64,000 nucleotides of DNA, taken from positions 1 to 64,000 of the forward strand of contig NZ_CATNVD010000005.1 in assembly GCF_951230155.1 (NCBI RefSeq). The letters are read 5' to 3'. This DNA is from Parablautia sp. Marseille-Q6255. GTDB taxonomy: Bacteria; Bacillota; Clostridia; Lachnospirales; Lachnospiraceae. Shown in pieces: positions 43,121 through 52,150 of the stretch. Below the pieces are notes generated by a model. The model saw only the letters and a program-made list of their open reading frames with translations. It had not been told where the DNA came from and made no database searches. How positions within the stretch are numbered: the stretch's first letter is position 1; every line of letters begins with the position of its first letter. Made by a program: the position numbers and the translations under genes.

Positions 43121-43861
43121 ATGGAAAACAAGATCATATTTCGGGAAATGTTAAGTGAGATAAAAAAGGCTGCGGATGAGGCGGGAAATATCATCACAAA
43201 GGAAGAGGTGCGGACGCTGCTGTCCGGACTTCCGCTGGAGGAAGAGCATTTTGAGATGGTATATCAGTACCTTGACAGCCAGAGCATACAGGTGGTGGAA
43301 TCAAAGGAGGAGGCGCAGGAAGCGCTTCTGGAGACACCGGAGAAGAGTCTGTCTTTGTACATTGAAGAGCTGACGGCTCTGGAGGGCGAGGAGCTGGAAA
43401 GTGAGCAGGAGCTGATCCGTCAGGCTATGACAGGAGATGAAGCTGCAAGGGATCGTCTGATCGAGACGTATCTTCCGCTGATCTGTGAGATGGCAGGGGA
43501 ATACAATGGAACACAGATCCCGGCAGAGGACCTGATCCAGGAGGGAAATCTCGGACTGCTGATGGCAGTGCGGAAACTGTCGCAGTTTGAAAATCCGGCG
43601 GCAGGACGGGCGCACATCATAAACAGTATCAATCAGGCGATGGAGCAGGCGATCGAGGCCAGCCAGGAAAGCAGAAAGATGGATGAAGGGATCGTCAGCC
43701 GGGTAAATCACTTAAAAGAAGCGGCGGATAATCTTGAGCGTGATCTGGGGCATAAGGTATCGGCAGAGGAGCTGTCTGCTTATCTGGAGATGCCGCTGGA
43801 GGAGATACGGGATGTCCTGCGGATGTCAGGCGACCAGATTGAACTGGAAGGAAATCAGTAA
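43121..43861 (+). CDS. Sigma-70-like protein lacking region 4
   Basis: The 246-residue protein begins with a sigma 1.1-like fold (residues 5-62, ITKEEVRTLL and SIQVVES), then region 1.2 (about 76-110) and region 2.1-2.2 (DLIQEGNLGL at 137-146). Region 2.3-2.4, where housekeeping sigma factors have an FSTYA-x-WWIRQAI type stretch for promoter melting and -10 recognition, is altered to NPAAGRAHIINSINQAMEQAI without those aromatics. A region 3-like helix set (VNHLKEAADNLERDLG, 195-235) follows and the protein ends before region 4. It probably binds RNA polymerase but cannot read a -35 box. I do not recognise a named family; it lies between ctpA and pyk. Confidence 0.75.
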   Translation: MENKIIFREMLSEIKKAADEAGNIITKEEVRTLLSGLPLEEEHFEMVYQYLDSQSIQVVESKEEAQEALLETPEKSLSLYIEELTALEGEELESEQELIRQAMTGDEAARDRLIETYLPLICEMAGEYNGTQIPAEDLIQEGNLGLLMAVRKLSQFENPAAGRAHIINSINQAMEQAIEASQESRKMDEGIVSRVNHLKEAADNLERDLGHKVSAEELSAYLEMPLEEIRDVLRMSGDQIELEGNQ

Positions 43862-43894
43862 AACAGAACATTTGCGCAAAGTTGGAGGAGATTT

Positions 43895-45331
43895 ATGAAA
43901 AGCACAAAAATTATTTGTACGATGGGTCCGAATGCGGACGATAGAGAGATATTAAAAGCACTGGCAGAAAACGGCATGGATATTGCGCGTTTTAACTTTT
44001 CCCATGGAGATTATGAGGAGCAGAAAGCGCGTATGGATCTGCTGAAGAGTGTGCGCGAGGAGGTCGGAAAGCCGATCGCGATCCTGCTTGATACAAAGGG
44101 ACCGGAGATCCGGACCGGGCTTCTGGAAAATGACGGAAAGGTAAGGCTGCATGACGGAGACGAATTTATCCTGACCGGCGAAGAGGTAGTGGGCAATGAA
44201 AAGAGAGTGAGCCTGACCTATCCGCAGCTGTGCGAGGATGTAAAGCCGGGCGCGACGATCCTGATCGATGACGGGCTGATCGCGCTGGAGGTAAAAGAGA
44301 TCAGAGGCAGGGATATCGTCTGCACAGTAAAGAACGGCGGAGAGCTCGGACAGAGAAAGGGCATCAATGTGCCGGATGTGAGCGTGAAGCTTCCGGCGAT
44401 CACGGAGAAGGACCGGGAGGATATTATATTTGGTATTTCCCAGGGGATCGACTTTATTGCGGCTTCCTTTGTCCGTGACGCCGATGCAATCCGGGAGATC
44501 AAGGCGATCCTTAAGGAGCATCATGCGGAGCATATTGATGTGATCGCCAAAATCGAGAACAGAGAGGGAATCCGCAATATTGACAAGATCATCCACGCCG
44601 CAGACGGCATCATGGTGGCGCGCGGAGATCTCGGCGTAGAAATCCCGGCATATGAGGTGCCGCATGTACAGAAGATAATCGTGGATAAATGCAACCGCCA
44701 CTATAAGCCGGTCATCATTGCTACGCAGATGCTCGATTCGATGATCCGCAATCCGCGTCCGACCAGGGCAGAGGTGACGGATGTAGCGAATGCGATCCGG
44801 GAGGGAGCGGGTGTGATCATGCTTTCCGGGGAGACAGCTGCCGGAAAATATCCGGTAGAAGCGCTGAAAATGATGGCTCAGATCGCAGAGACGACGGAGA
44901 TGTATCTTGATTATGAGACACTTCCGGTATTCCGGGCGATCCGCGGAGACGCCAATGTATCCAACGCAGTCGGCGTGGCGGCAGTGCGCACGGCGACAAA
45001 TGTACAGGCAAAGTGTATCGTCACTCCGACCATGTCCGGACAGACCGCGCGCACGATGTCCAATTTCCGCTCGAATATTCCGGTATATGCAGTGACGCCG
45101 AATGCGTGGGCACAGCGCAAAATGCAGATCTACTGGGGCGTTACGCCGTTAAAGGGATATGAGGAAGACACAACAGAGCACATTATCTCGCACGCCATGT
45201 ATGTAGTCATGCGGGAGGGCTTTGTCGAGAAGGGGGATATGGTCGTGTTCACTGCCGGCGACCCGGCGACCAATATGGTAAAGGGCAAGGGGCCGATGAC
45301 GAACATGATGCATGTCATTCAGGCAAAATAA
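43895..45331 (+). CDS. pyk: Pyruvate kinase
   Basis: The 478-residue glycolytic enzyme converts phosphoenolpyruvate and ADP to pyruvate and ATP. It shows the N-terminal TKIICTMGP, NFSHGDYEEQ, LDTKGPEIRTG, the active-site AKIENREGIRNID with the catalytic Lys, MVARGDLGVEIP and ATQMLDSMI. It lacks the extra C-terminal PEP-utiliser domain present in some Firmicutes pyruvate kinases. TTGGAGGAG precedes the ATG, 33 bases after the sigma-like gene. Confidence 0.96.
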   Translation: MKSTKIICTMGPNADDREILKALAENGMDIARFNFSHGDYEEQKARMDLLKSVREEVGKPIAILLDTKGPEIRTGLLENDGKVRLHDGDEFILTGEEVVGNEKRVSLTYPQLCEDVKPGATILIDDGLIALEVKEIRGRDIVCTVKNGGELGQRKGINVPDVSVKLPAITEKDREDIIFGISQGIDFIAASFVRDADAIREIKAILKEHHAEHIDVIAKIENREGIRNIDKIIHAADGIMVARGDLGVEIPAYEVPHVQKIIVDKCNRHYKPVIIATQMLDSMIRNPRPTRAEVTDVANAIREGAGVIMLSGETAAGKYPVEALKMMAQIAETTEMYLDYETLPVFRAIRGDANVSNAVGVAAVRTATNVQAKCIVTPTMSGQTARTMSNFRSNIPVYAVTPNAWAQRKMQIYWGVTPLKGYEEDTTEHIISHAMYVVMREGFVEKGDMVVFTAGDPATNMVKGKGPMTNMMHVIQAK

Positions 45332-45349
45332 GAAAGTTTTAATAATTTA

Positions 45350-45381
45350 TTGACAAGAATTTAAAAAGCTCCTGCTAAAAT
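45350..45381 (+). promoter_or_regulatory. Possible promoter of the OmpR-type two-component operon
   Basis: An extended -10 TGCTAAAAT (45373-45381) lies 20 bases after TTGACA (45350-45355). The spacer is long, but the TGn extension can compensate. The elements overlap the pyk terminator. Confidence 0.4.
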
Positions 45382-45421
45382 GAATGGTAGCGATACTGTG
45401 CATCTGGCAGAAGCTTTTTTT
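45363..45421 (+). terminator. Terminator of pyk
   Basis: Imperfect arms 45363-45377 and 45405-45419 close a large loop and end in TTTTTTT. The loop overlaps the putative extended -10 of the next operon. Confidence 0.6.
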
Positions 45422-45438
45422 AGGGAAAGGAGAAAAGG

Positions 45439-46137
45439 ATGTTTACCATACTGGTTTGTGATGATGAAAAAGAGATTGTTGACGCGATAGAGATTTATCT
45501 GGTGCAGGAAGGGTTTCGCGTGCTCAAGGCATACGACGGGGAGGAGGCGCTTGAGATCCTGAAAAAGGAGGAGATCCATCTGCTGATCCTTGACCTGATG
45601 ATGCCGAAGATGGACGGCATCCATGCGATCATGAAGATCCGTGAAGACAGCAGCATTCCGATCATCGTGCTCTCTGCAAAAACGCAGGATGCGGATAAGA
45701 TCCTCGGCCTGAACCTGGGAGCGGATGATTACGTCGGGAAGCCGTTCAATCCGCTGGAGCTTCTGGCGCGCGTGAAGTCACAGATCCGGCGCTACACCAA
45801 TTTTGGCACAGCGCCGGAAAGCGTTCCATCGGAGCAGGTATATTCGACCGGCGGCCTGGTGATCAACGATGACCGGAAAGAGGTCACGGTGGACGGAGAG
45901 ATCGTGAAGCTGACGAGGATCGAATACAACATTTTGCTGTTTCTCGTAAAAAATAAAGGCAAGGTATTCTCCATCGACCAGATCTATGAGCAGATCTGGA
46001 AGGAGGATGCATTTGGCGCGGATAATACGGTGACCGTACATATCCGGCATATTCGTGAAAAGATCGAGATCGACCCGAAAAATCCGAAATATCTGAAGGT
46101 GATCTGGGGGATCGGCTACAAGGTGGAAAAGCTTTAA
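45439..46137 (+). CDS. OmpR/PhoB-family response regulator
   Basis: The 232-residue regulator has a receiver domain with acidic DDEKE, phospho-acceptor Asp52 (LILDLMMPKMDG), Ser/Thr switch in VLSAKTQDAD and Lys in VGKPFNP, then a winged-helix DNA-binding domain (EYNILLFLVKNKGKVFSIDQIYEQIWKED and VTVHIRHIREKIE). It pairs with the sensor kinase downstream (72-base gap). Its general type resembles VanR or PhoP regulators of envelope functions; the target genes are unknown. Confidence 0.94.
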   Translation: MFTILVCDDEKEIVDAIEIYLVQEGFRVLKAYDGEEALEILKKEEIHLLILDLMMPKMDGIHAIMKIREDSSIPIIVLSAKTQDADKILGLNLGADDYVGKPFNPLELLARVKSQIRRYTNFGTAPESVPSEQVYSTGGLVINDDRKEVTVDGEIVKLTRIEYNILLFLVKNKGKVFSIDQIYEQIWKEDAFGADNTVTVHIRHIREKIEIDPKNPKYLKVIWGIGYKVEKL

Positions 46138-46209
46138 GCGCGGTATACAAAGCGCGCATGCGGCTGTGGGAAACGCGACAGCGCCGGACCGGCAGGAAAA
46201 GAGAGGGGA

Positions 46210-48549
46210 ATGTGCGTGGGAAAACTGATTTATAATAAGCGGATGAAGGCCGTGGTGCTTCTGCTCCAGACGGTTCTCGCAGGCATCATGGTGTATGCGC
46301 TGCTCACGATCGGTTTCTGGATGGAGGATAATTACAGCCTGCAGGAGATGTCAAAGGAATATGAGGCGACCGACCTGTTCTTCAGGCAGATGGATACGAT
46401 CATTTCAAACAAGATCAGAGGCAAGAAGAATACGGATCTGTTTGAGACGAACGGTGCGTTTGACGGCAGCCAGGAGATTGATATCCAGTCCTTTGGCACG
46501 ACCGGAAGCTATGTCAGCGATATGAATACGACCTATCTGCTTTCTGATCTGCTGGAGTTTGTAGAAAACGGCGGGCAGGAGCGGCTGCATGCAAAGATCA
46601 CGGAGGCCATGAAGCAGGCGAACAATAACCGCCGAATGGCGGGAGAGCTTCTTGGAAAGAAATCTGATGAGCTGGAGACGATCCTGCCTGCGACAGGGAT
46701 CACGATCGCGGAGTGCTCCAAGTGGTATCTTGACTCGGCAAACTTTATATTTGAGACGTATCAGCAGCTCGATGAGGTGAGCAGGGAGATCTACAAGCGC
46801 TACGATGAATACAGATCCGTGCAGACGCAGAGATGGTCGCAGGAGGCGCCCTCGAATCTCAGGTACTGTGTCGTAAACATGACGACAGGGGAGATCTTCA
46901 CGAATACAGGAAAGGACGACTATGACTCTGCGGTAGAGAGCATCGAAAAGGACGACGCATTTACGCCCCTGTATGAGGGCGAGCGCAGCTTTGATATCAT
47001 GGTGGCAGGGCCGGCAGAGGCGCTCAATGAAGAGGCGGCCAGGTGGTTTATGCACAAAAGACTGGTAAATGTAAATGAGAAGGTGTATGTCGCAGTGGAC
47101 CTGGAGTACCCGGTCAATGATGAGCTGCGGGAATATGCGGACGCATTTTCCAGAAGGGAGACGACGATCTGGCAGTCGGTGACTGCGATCGCAGTCTGCG
47201 CGGTACTGCTGCTTATGGGATTCGTATTTACGATGCTGGGAGCCGGCTGGGAGGAAGGCAGGTGCACGCCGCGCTCGGCCGGCGTGGACCGGGTGCCTAC
47301 AGAGCTTGCTGTGGCGCTCTCGATGACAGTCGCGGTGCTGTATCTGATGCTGTTTACGACAGTGATCCCGGCGCCGGACCGCATCACAGGACACTACCGT
47401 ATCCTCGTGGCGGCGATCGGGGCCTCCGCGTATTTTGTGGCGCTCGTGGTCTGCAAGAGCTTTGTGCGCCGCATCCGTACGAGGACGCTGTGGTCGAACA
47501 GCATCTGCCTGATGCTGATCCGCACCTGGCGGAAGGTGACCTCGGCAAGAGCAGCCTCGGGCCAGCTCCTGTTTGCATATATTATTTTTGTGATCCTGAA
47601 CTTTCTGTTTCTGCTCTTTGGCAGAGTCGGTATCTTCCTGATGTTCGTGCTTGATATGGCAGTCCTGCTGTATCTGATGCGGGACATGACAGGAAAGCAG
47701 AGTGTCTATGAGGGGATCCAGCAGATCTCAAAAGGAGATTTTGATTATAAGATCGACACCTCTACGCTGCAGGGCGAGACGTACGAGATGGCAAAGGCGG
47801 TCAATGAGATGGGCGACGGACTGCGCGAGGCAGTCGATGCGATCGTGAAGAACGAGCGGCTAAAGGCAGAGCTGATCACGAATGTTTCGCATGATATCAA
47901 GACCCCCCTGACTTCGATCGTGAACTATGTAGATCTGCTCAAGCGCGAGCAGCTTCCGGATGAGAGGATCCGGCATTACATTGATGTGCTGGACCAGAAA
48001 TCGCAGCGTCTGCGCCAGCTTACCGAGGATCTTGTCGAGGCGAGCAAGATCAGCTCAGGCAATATCGAGCTCCAGATGGTGAAGCTGCAGTTTCAGAGTA
48101 TGCTGCAGCAGGCGTACGGAGAGTTTGCGGAGCGTTTTGAGGAGCACGCGCTTTGCGTGGTGTGGGAGGTAGAAAAGGAGCCGATCTGCATCATGGCGGA
48201 TGGGCGGCAGCTCTGGAGGATACTGGAAAACCTGCTGGGGAATATTTATAAATATGCGCTCGAGGGGACGCGCGTCTACGTGGAGCTTGGCCGCGAGGAC
48301 CGCACGGCGTATCTGACATTGCGAAATACGACAAAGGAGACGCTGACCGTAGATGCAAAGGAGCTGATGGGACGTTTTGTGCGGGGAGATAAGAGCCGCA
48401 CGACAGAGGGCAGCGGACTGGGGCTGTCCATCGCTCAGAGCCTTGTGCAGATGCAGGGCGGGACATTTGATCTGTCCGTGGAGAACGATATCTTTCAGGT
48501 GACTGTCACATTTCCGGTCATACCGGAGGAAGAAGTAAATAAACCATAA
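46210..48549 (+). CDS. Large membrane sensor histidine kinase
   Basis: The 779-residue kinase has a first membrane helix (about 13-37), an extracellular region of about 290 residues, then five further hydrophobic segments (about 325-495), an unusual multi-helix block before the HAMP-like linker (KGDFDYKIDTSTL). The HisKA domain has His561 (NVSHDIKTPLTS), followed by an ATPase domain (NIYKYALEGTRV, RTTEGSGLGLSIAQS). The catalytic core resembles VanS-type kinases. Partner of the preceding OmpR-type regulator. The signal is unknown; the large sensor region suggests an envelope stimulus. Confidence 0.9.
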   Translation: MCVGKLIYNKRMKAVVLLLQTVLAGIMVYALLTIGFWMEDNYSLQEMSKEYEATDLFFRQMDTIISNKIRGKKNTDLFETNGAFDGSQEIDIQSFGTTGSYVSDMNTTYLLSDLLEFVENGGQERLHAKITEAMKQANNNRRMAGELLGKKSDELETILPATGITIAECSKWYLDSANFIFETYQQLDEVSREIYKRYDEYRSVQTQRWSQEAPSNLRYCVVNMTTGEIFTNTGKDDYDSAVESIEKDDAFTPLYEGERSFDIMVAGPAEALNEEAARWFMHKRLVNVNEKVYVAVDLEYPVNDELREYADAFSRRETTIWQSVTAIAVCAVLLLMGFVFTMLGAGWEEGRCTPRSAGVDRVPTELAVALSMTVAVLYLMLFTTVIPAPDRITGHYRILVAAIGASAYFVALVVCKSFVRRIRTRTLWSNSICLMLIRTWRKVTSARAASGQLLFAYIIFVILNFLFLLFGRVGIFLMFVLDMAVLLYLMRDMTGKQSVYEGIQQISKGDFDYKIDTSTLQGETYEMAKAVNEMGDGLREAVDAIVKNERLKAELITNVSHDIKTPLTSIVNYVDLLKREQLPDERIRHYIDVLDQKSQRLRQLTEDLVEASKISSGNIELQMVKLQFQSMLQQAYGEFAERFEEHALCVVWEVEKEPICIMADGRQLWRILENLLGNIYKYALEGTRVYVELGREDRTAYLTLRNTTKETLTVDAKELMGRFVRGDKSRTTEGSGLGLSIAQSLVQMQGGTFDLSVENDIFQVTVTFPVIPEEEVNKP

Positions 48550-48586
48550 TGTATCTAAAAATTCTCTGAATTTGCCGGTACATCCG

Positions 48587-48615
48587 TTGACATTCTTCGC
48601 GATTGGCGGTAAAGT
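48587..48615 (+). promoter_or_regulatory. Promoter of the zinc-ribbon / DUF5685 / J-domain operon
   Basis: Perfect TTGACA (48587-48592), 17 bases, TAAAGT (48610-48615). The short inverted repeat ATTCTTC (48592-48598) and GAAGAAT (48617-48623) flanks the -10 and might be an operator. Confidence 0.65.
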
Positions 48616-48648
48616 TGAAGAATCTGACAAAGGAGCGAGGAGATTGAA

Positions 48649-49044
48649 ATGAAAAGGCGTTTTATGGAATTTATGAACGGAAGATACGGGGCAGATCAGC
48701 TTTCCAAATTCATGCTCGGTGTCTGTCTTGTGTGCCTGGTGCTGAATATTTTTACCAGATACCGTATCTTGTATCTGCTGGCACTGGTGGTCCTCGGGCT
48801 GTGTTATTTTCGCATGTTTTCGAGAAATTATGCAAAGCGCAGCGCTGAGAATCAGAAATATCTCAACATGGTGTGGAAGGTAAAGGCGCGTTTCGGGCAG
48901 ATGAAAAACCATGCGCAGCAGAGTAAGGACTTTCATATTTATAAGTGTCCTTCCTGCGGACAGAAGATCCGTATCCCGCGCGGCAAAGGGAAGATCCGCA
49001 TTACGTGCCCGAAGTGCAGACACGAATTCGAAAAGAAGAGCTGA
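48649..49044 (+). CDS. Small membrane protein with C-terminal zinc ribbon
   Basis: The 131-residue product has two membrane helices (about 21-36 and 40-56) and a cytoplasmic C-terminal zinc ribbon with Cys100, Cys103, Cys120 and Cys123 (CPSCGQ and CPKCRH) separated by a basic RIPRGKGKIRI strand. The family is widespread in Lachnospiraceae but has no known function. The gene is followed 5 bases later by DUF5685 and then by a J-domain protein, which suggests a membrane-tethered complex. The basic ribbon could bind RNA or a protein. Confidence 0.75.
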   Translation: MKRRFMEFMNGRYGADQLSKFMLGVCLVCLVLNIFTRYRILYLLALVVLGLCYFRMFSRNYAKRSAENQKYLNMVWKVKARFGQMKNHAQQSKDFHIYKCPSCGQKIRIPRGKGKIRITCPKCRHEFEKKS

Positions 49045-49049
49045 CAGAG

Positions 49050-49907
49050 ATGTTTGGATATATTTATGTAAATGAGCAGGAACTGAAATTGAGAGAATAT
49101 ACGGCATACCGCAGTTTTTACTGCGGATTATGCCGTAATTTGCATCACAGGTATGGACGTACGGCTCAGATGATGTTAAACTATGACCTGACGTTCCTCG
49201 CGCTTTTGATGACCGGGCTGTATGAGCCGGATACGCACAAGGAAGCGCACCGGTGTGTGGTACATCCTTTGAGGAAGCATCCGACCGTGGAGAATGAGGC
49301 GGTAGACTATGCGGCAGATATGTGCGTCCTGCTGTCTTACCAGAAGCTGCGCGATGACTGGGAGGATGAGCATAAGCAGACACGCCGCGCGGCAGCCGCG
49401 CTGCTTCGGTCTGCTTATACGAAGGTAGCGCAGAAGTATCCGCGGCAGACGCAGGCGATCGAGAAAAATATCCGCCTCCTCCATGAGGCAGAGCGCAGAG
49501 ACTGTCGTGATATAGATTACGTTGCAGGGCTTACCGGGCACTTTCTGGCGGAGCTGTTTATATGGAAGGATGACGTCTGGAAAGAGGATCTGGGGAAAAT
49601 GGGCTTCTATATGGGAAAGTTCATTTATCTGATGGACGCGCTGGAGGATGTCGAGCGCGACAGAAAGCATGAAAATTATAATCTGTTTTCCAGAGACGGA
49701 GCAATCTGGGGCACGCCGAGGGAACAGGAGATCCGTATGATGCTCACAGATATGATGATAGAAGCATCGCGCGCTTTTGAGCGGCTTCCAGTGCTCGAGA
49801 ATGCAGAGATCCTCAGAAATATCCTGTATTCCGGCGTGTGGTGCAAATATGCGGCGCTGAAGGATCTGGCAGAGTCAAAAAACGGGGAAAAGAAAAATAA
49901 GAATTAA
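49050..49907 (+). CDS. DUF5685 family protein
   Basis: The 285-residue, mainly helical protein has a conserved N-terminal block with YRSFYCGLCRNLHHRYG and NYDLTFLALLM, and a central DALEDVERDRKHENYNLF motif whose acidic spacing (D-x2-ED-x3-D) recalls metal-binding Asp motifs of all-helical terpenoid synthase folds. This likeness is suggestive only. No signal peptide or membrane helix is clear. ATG 49050 is chosen, since the upstream extension lies within the zinc-ribbon gene. Function unknown; the constant neighbours are a zinc-ribbon membrane protein and a DnaJ-like protein. Confidence 0.75.
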   Translation: MFGYIYVNEQELKLREYTAYRSFYCGLCRNLHHRYGRTAQMMLNYDLTFLALLMTGLYEPDTHKEAHRCVVHPLRKHPTVENEAVDYAADMCVLLSYQKLRDDWEDEHKQTRRAAAALLRSAYTKVAQKYPRQTQAIEKNIRLLHEAERRDCRDIDYVAGLTGHFLAELFIWKDDVWKEDLGKMGFYMGKFIYLMDALEDVERDRKHENYNLFSRDGAIWGTPREQEIRMMLTDMMIEASRAFERLPVLENAEILRNILYSGVWCKYAALKDLAESKNGEKKNKN

Positions 49908-49985
49908 TAAAGAGAAAAAGAGGACCGGCCATGGAAAAGGACAGGTCGGGTAAATGCTGCAGAGGATGCAGCATCGGAGGAAATT

Positions 49986-50648
49986 ATGAAAAATCCGTAT
50001 ACGGTGCTGGGAGTACCGGAAAATGCTTCTGAGGAAGAAATAAAGAAGGCATATCGGGCGCTCAGCAGAAAGTATCATCCGGATGCCAATATCAATAATC
50101 CAAATAAGGCACAGGCAGAGGAAAAGTTTAAAGAGATACAGCAGGCATACCAGCAGATCATGCGTGAACGGGAGGGCGGCGCAGGCTATCAGAGCGGCGG
50201 TTATCAGGGCGGTTTCGGCGGCTTTGGAGGCTTTGGCGGCAATGCCGGGCAGAGCAGCTCATGGTCAGAGGAGGATGTGCGGATGCAGGCGGCGGAAAAC
50301 TATATCAGAAGCCGTCATTTTACAGAGGCGCTGCACGTGCTTTCTGAACTGCAGACGAGAAACGCACGCTGGTATTACCTCAGCGCGATGGCAAATTCCG
50401 GACAGGGAAATAATGTGCTCGCTAAAGAGCATGCGCAGAAAGCGGCGGCGATGGAGCCGGACAATATGGTGTACCGTCAGCTTTTGCAGCAGATTGAAAA
50501 CGGCGGTCAGTGGTATCAGTCCATGGGCGACATGTACGGAAGCCCGATCGGCGGACAGGGAGACTGGTGCATGAGGCTGTGTCTTCTGAACGCATTTTGC
50601 AGCTGCTGCTGCGGAGGACGGATGATGCCGCTGTATTGCTGCTGTTGA
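49986..50648 (+). CDS. J-domain protein with TPR-like region and Cys-rich tail
   Basis: The 220-residue protein begins with a J domain (residues 3-60) containing the HPD motif at 31-33, which stimulates DnaK. A Gly/Phe-rich linker (about 65-90), a helical TPR-like region (about 100-165) and a Cys-rich tail ([13 protein letters not shown] and CCC at the very end) follow. It lacks the DnaJ zinc fingers and C-terminal domains, so it is a type III J protein, probably recruiting DnaK to a specific client. The Cys-rich end might bind metal or anchor by acylation. It completes the operon with the zinc-ribbon and DUF5685 genes. Confidence 0.85.
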   Translation: MKNPYTVLGVPENASEEEIKKAYRALSRKYHPDANINNPNKAQAEEKFKEIQQAYQQIMREREGGAGYQSGGYQGGFGGFGGFGGNAGQSSSWSEEDVRMQAAENYIRSRHFTEALHVLSELQTRNARWYYLSAMANSGQGNNVLAKEHAQKAAAMEPDNMVYRQLLQQIENGGQWYQSMGDMYGSPIGGQGDWCMRLCLLNAFCSCCCGGRMMPLYCCC

Positions 50649-50715
50649 CGTCCGGGATACAGCCCGTGAGACAGGGGCTGCTGAGACAGGGTTTTTGTGA
50701 AGAGGAGGAAGTGAC

Positions 50716-51996
50716 ATGAGCAACTACGAGATCGAGACAAAATGTATCCAGTCCGGCTGGAAGCCAAAGACAGGAGAGCCGCGGATGCTGCCGATCTATC
50801 AGAGCACGACATTTAAATATGATACCACAGAGCAGATGGGAAAGCTCTTTGATCTGGAGGCGGACGGATATTTTTATACAAGACTGCAAAATCCGACCAA
50901 TGATGCGGTGGCAGCCAAGATCGCCGATCTGGAGGGCGGAGTGGCAGCCATCCTGACCTCATCCGGACAGGCGGCAAACTTTTACGCAGTGTTTAATATC
51001 TGTGAGGCAGGCGGTCATGTGATCTGTGCATCCGCCATTTACGGAGGCACGTTCAATCTGCTTGGCGTGACGCTTGGAAAGCTCGGGATCGAGTGCACCT
51101 TTGTGGATGTGGACGCCGATGAGGAAACGCTGTCGAAGGCATTTCGTCCCAATACGAAGGCAGTGATCGCCGAGAGCATCTCCAATCCGGCGCTTGTCGT
51201 TCTTGATATAGAAAAGATGGCAAGGGTTGCCCATGCGCATGGAGTTCCGCTGATCGTAGACAATACCTTCGCGACTCCGGTTAATTGCCGTCCGATCGAG
51301 TGGGGAGCAGATATCGTGGTGCACTCTACGACAAAATATATGGACGGACATGCGATGCAGGTCGGAGGCGCGATCGTAGACAGCGGGAATTTTGACTGGG
51401 AGGCACATGCAGACAGATTTCCGGGGCTGACGACGCCGGACGAGTCGTATCACGGTATTACTTATACGAAAAAGTTCGGTAAAGCGGCTTACATCACAAA
51501 GGCTACCTCACAGCTGATGCGTGATCTGGGAGCCGTCCCGTCTCCGATGAACTGCTTTTTGCTCAATGTCGGGCTGGAGACGCTTCCGCTGCGTGTGGAG
51601 CGCCACTGCTACAATGCGCAGAAGGTGGCAGAATATTTGCAGGCGCACGAAAAAGTGGCGAAGGTCAACTATGCGGGACTTCCCGGAGATAAATACCATG
51701 AGCTTGCGAAAAAGTATATGCCAAACGGCACGTGCGGAGTGATCTCCTTTGAGCTCAAAGGCGGCAGAGAGCCGGCCGTACGTTTTATGGATTCTCTGAA
51801 GATGGCGTCGATCGTGACGCACGTGGCAGATGCAAAGACGTGTGTGCTGCATCCGGCGAGCCATACGCACCGTCAGATGACGGATGAGCAGCTGGTGCAG
51901 GCAGGTATTTCACCCGGACTGATCCGTCTGTCTGTCGGTATCGAGAATATAAAGGATATTATCGCTGATCTGGAGCAGGCGCTTTTACAGGCGTGA
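50716..51996 (+). CDS. metY: O-acetylhomoserine sulfhydrylase / aminocarboxypropyltransferase
   Basis: The 426-residue PLP-dependent enzyme of the Cys/Met metabolism family makes homocysteine (or a methionine precursor) from O-acetylhomoserine and sulfide. It shows YFYTRLQNPTNDAVAAKIADLEGG, the PLP-phosphate SSGQAANFYAV region, VDNTFATPVNCRPIEWGADIVVHSTTKYMDGH with the Schiff-base Lys in STTKY, and a C-terminal LRVERHC / PASHTHRQM. Its length and the internal insertion fit MetY rather than MetB/MetC (about 380). AGAGGAGGAAG precedes the ATG. It may share a transcript with the preceding J-domain gene. Confidence 0.92.
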   Translation: MSNYEIETKCIQSGWKPKTGEPRMLPIYQSTTFKYDTTEQMGKLFDLEADGYFYTRLQNPTNDAVAAKIADLEGGVAAILTSSGQAANFYAVFNICEAGGHVICASAIYGGTFNLLGVTLGKLGIECTFVDVDADEETLSKAFRPNTKAVIAESISNPALVVLDIEKMARVAHAHGVPLIVDNTFATPVNCRPIEWGADIVVHSTTKYMDGHAMQVGGAIVDSGNFDWEAHADRFPGLTTPDESYHGITYTKKFGKAAYITKATSQLMRDLGAVPSPMNCFLLNVGLETLPLRVERHCYNAQKVAEYLQAHEKVAKVNYAGLPGDKYHELAKKYMPNGTCGVISFELKGGREPAVRFMDSLKMASIVTHVADAKTCVLHPASHTHRQMTDEQLVQAGISPGLIRLSVGIENIKDIIADLEQALLQA

Positions 51997-52022
51997 TGCG
52001 ACCGGAGCAGCTGTGAAGCATC

Positions 52023-52066
52023 AGGCAGGATACATTCCCGTAAAAAGGAAGGCGTCCTGCCTTTTT
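52023..52066 (+). terminator. Intrinsic terminator of metY
   Basis: An 8-bp stem (52023-52030 with 52055-52062) with a T-run at 52062-52066, 26 bases after metY. Confidence 0.75.
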
Positions 52067-52081
52067 GCACGAATAAAAAGG

Positions 52082-52110
52082 TTGATTTTATCTGCTGATT
52101 TTACTATAGT
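52082..52110 (+). promoter_or_regulatory. Promoter of the GNAT acetyltransferase gene
   Basis: TTGATT (52082-52087), 17 bases, TATAGT (52105-52110), 40 bases before ATG 52151. Confidence 0.65.
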
Positions 52111-52150
52111 TGTTCTGGTAGGAGAAGATGCGGAGGGAGGAAATGACAAA

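Noticed and set aside
48055-49383. Minus-strand ORF of 442 codons across the kinase end, zinc-ribbon gene and DUF5685
   Set aside because: It spans three well-supported plus-strand genes and the promoter between them, with no domain or ribosome site.
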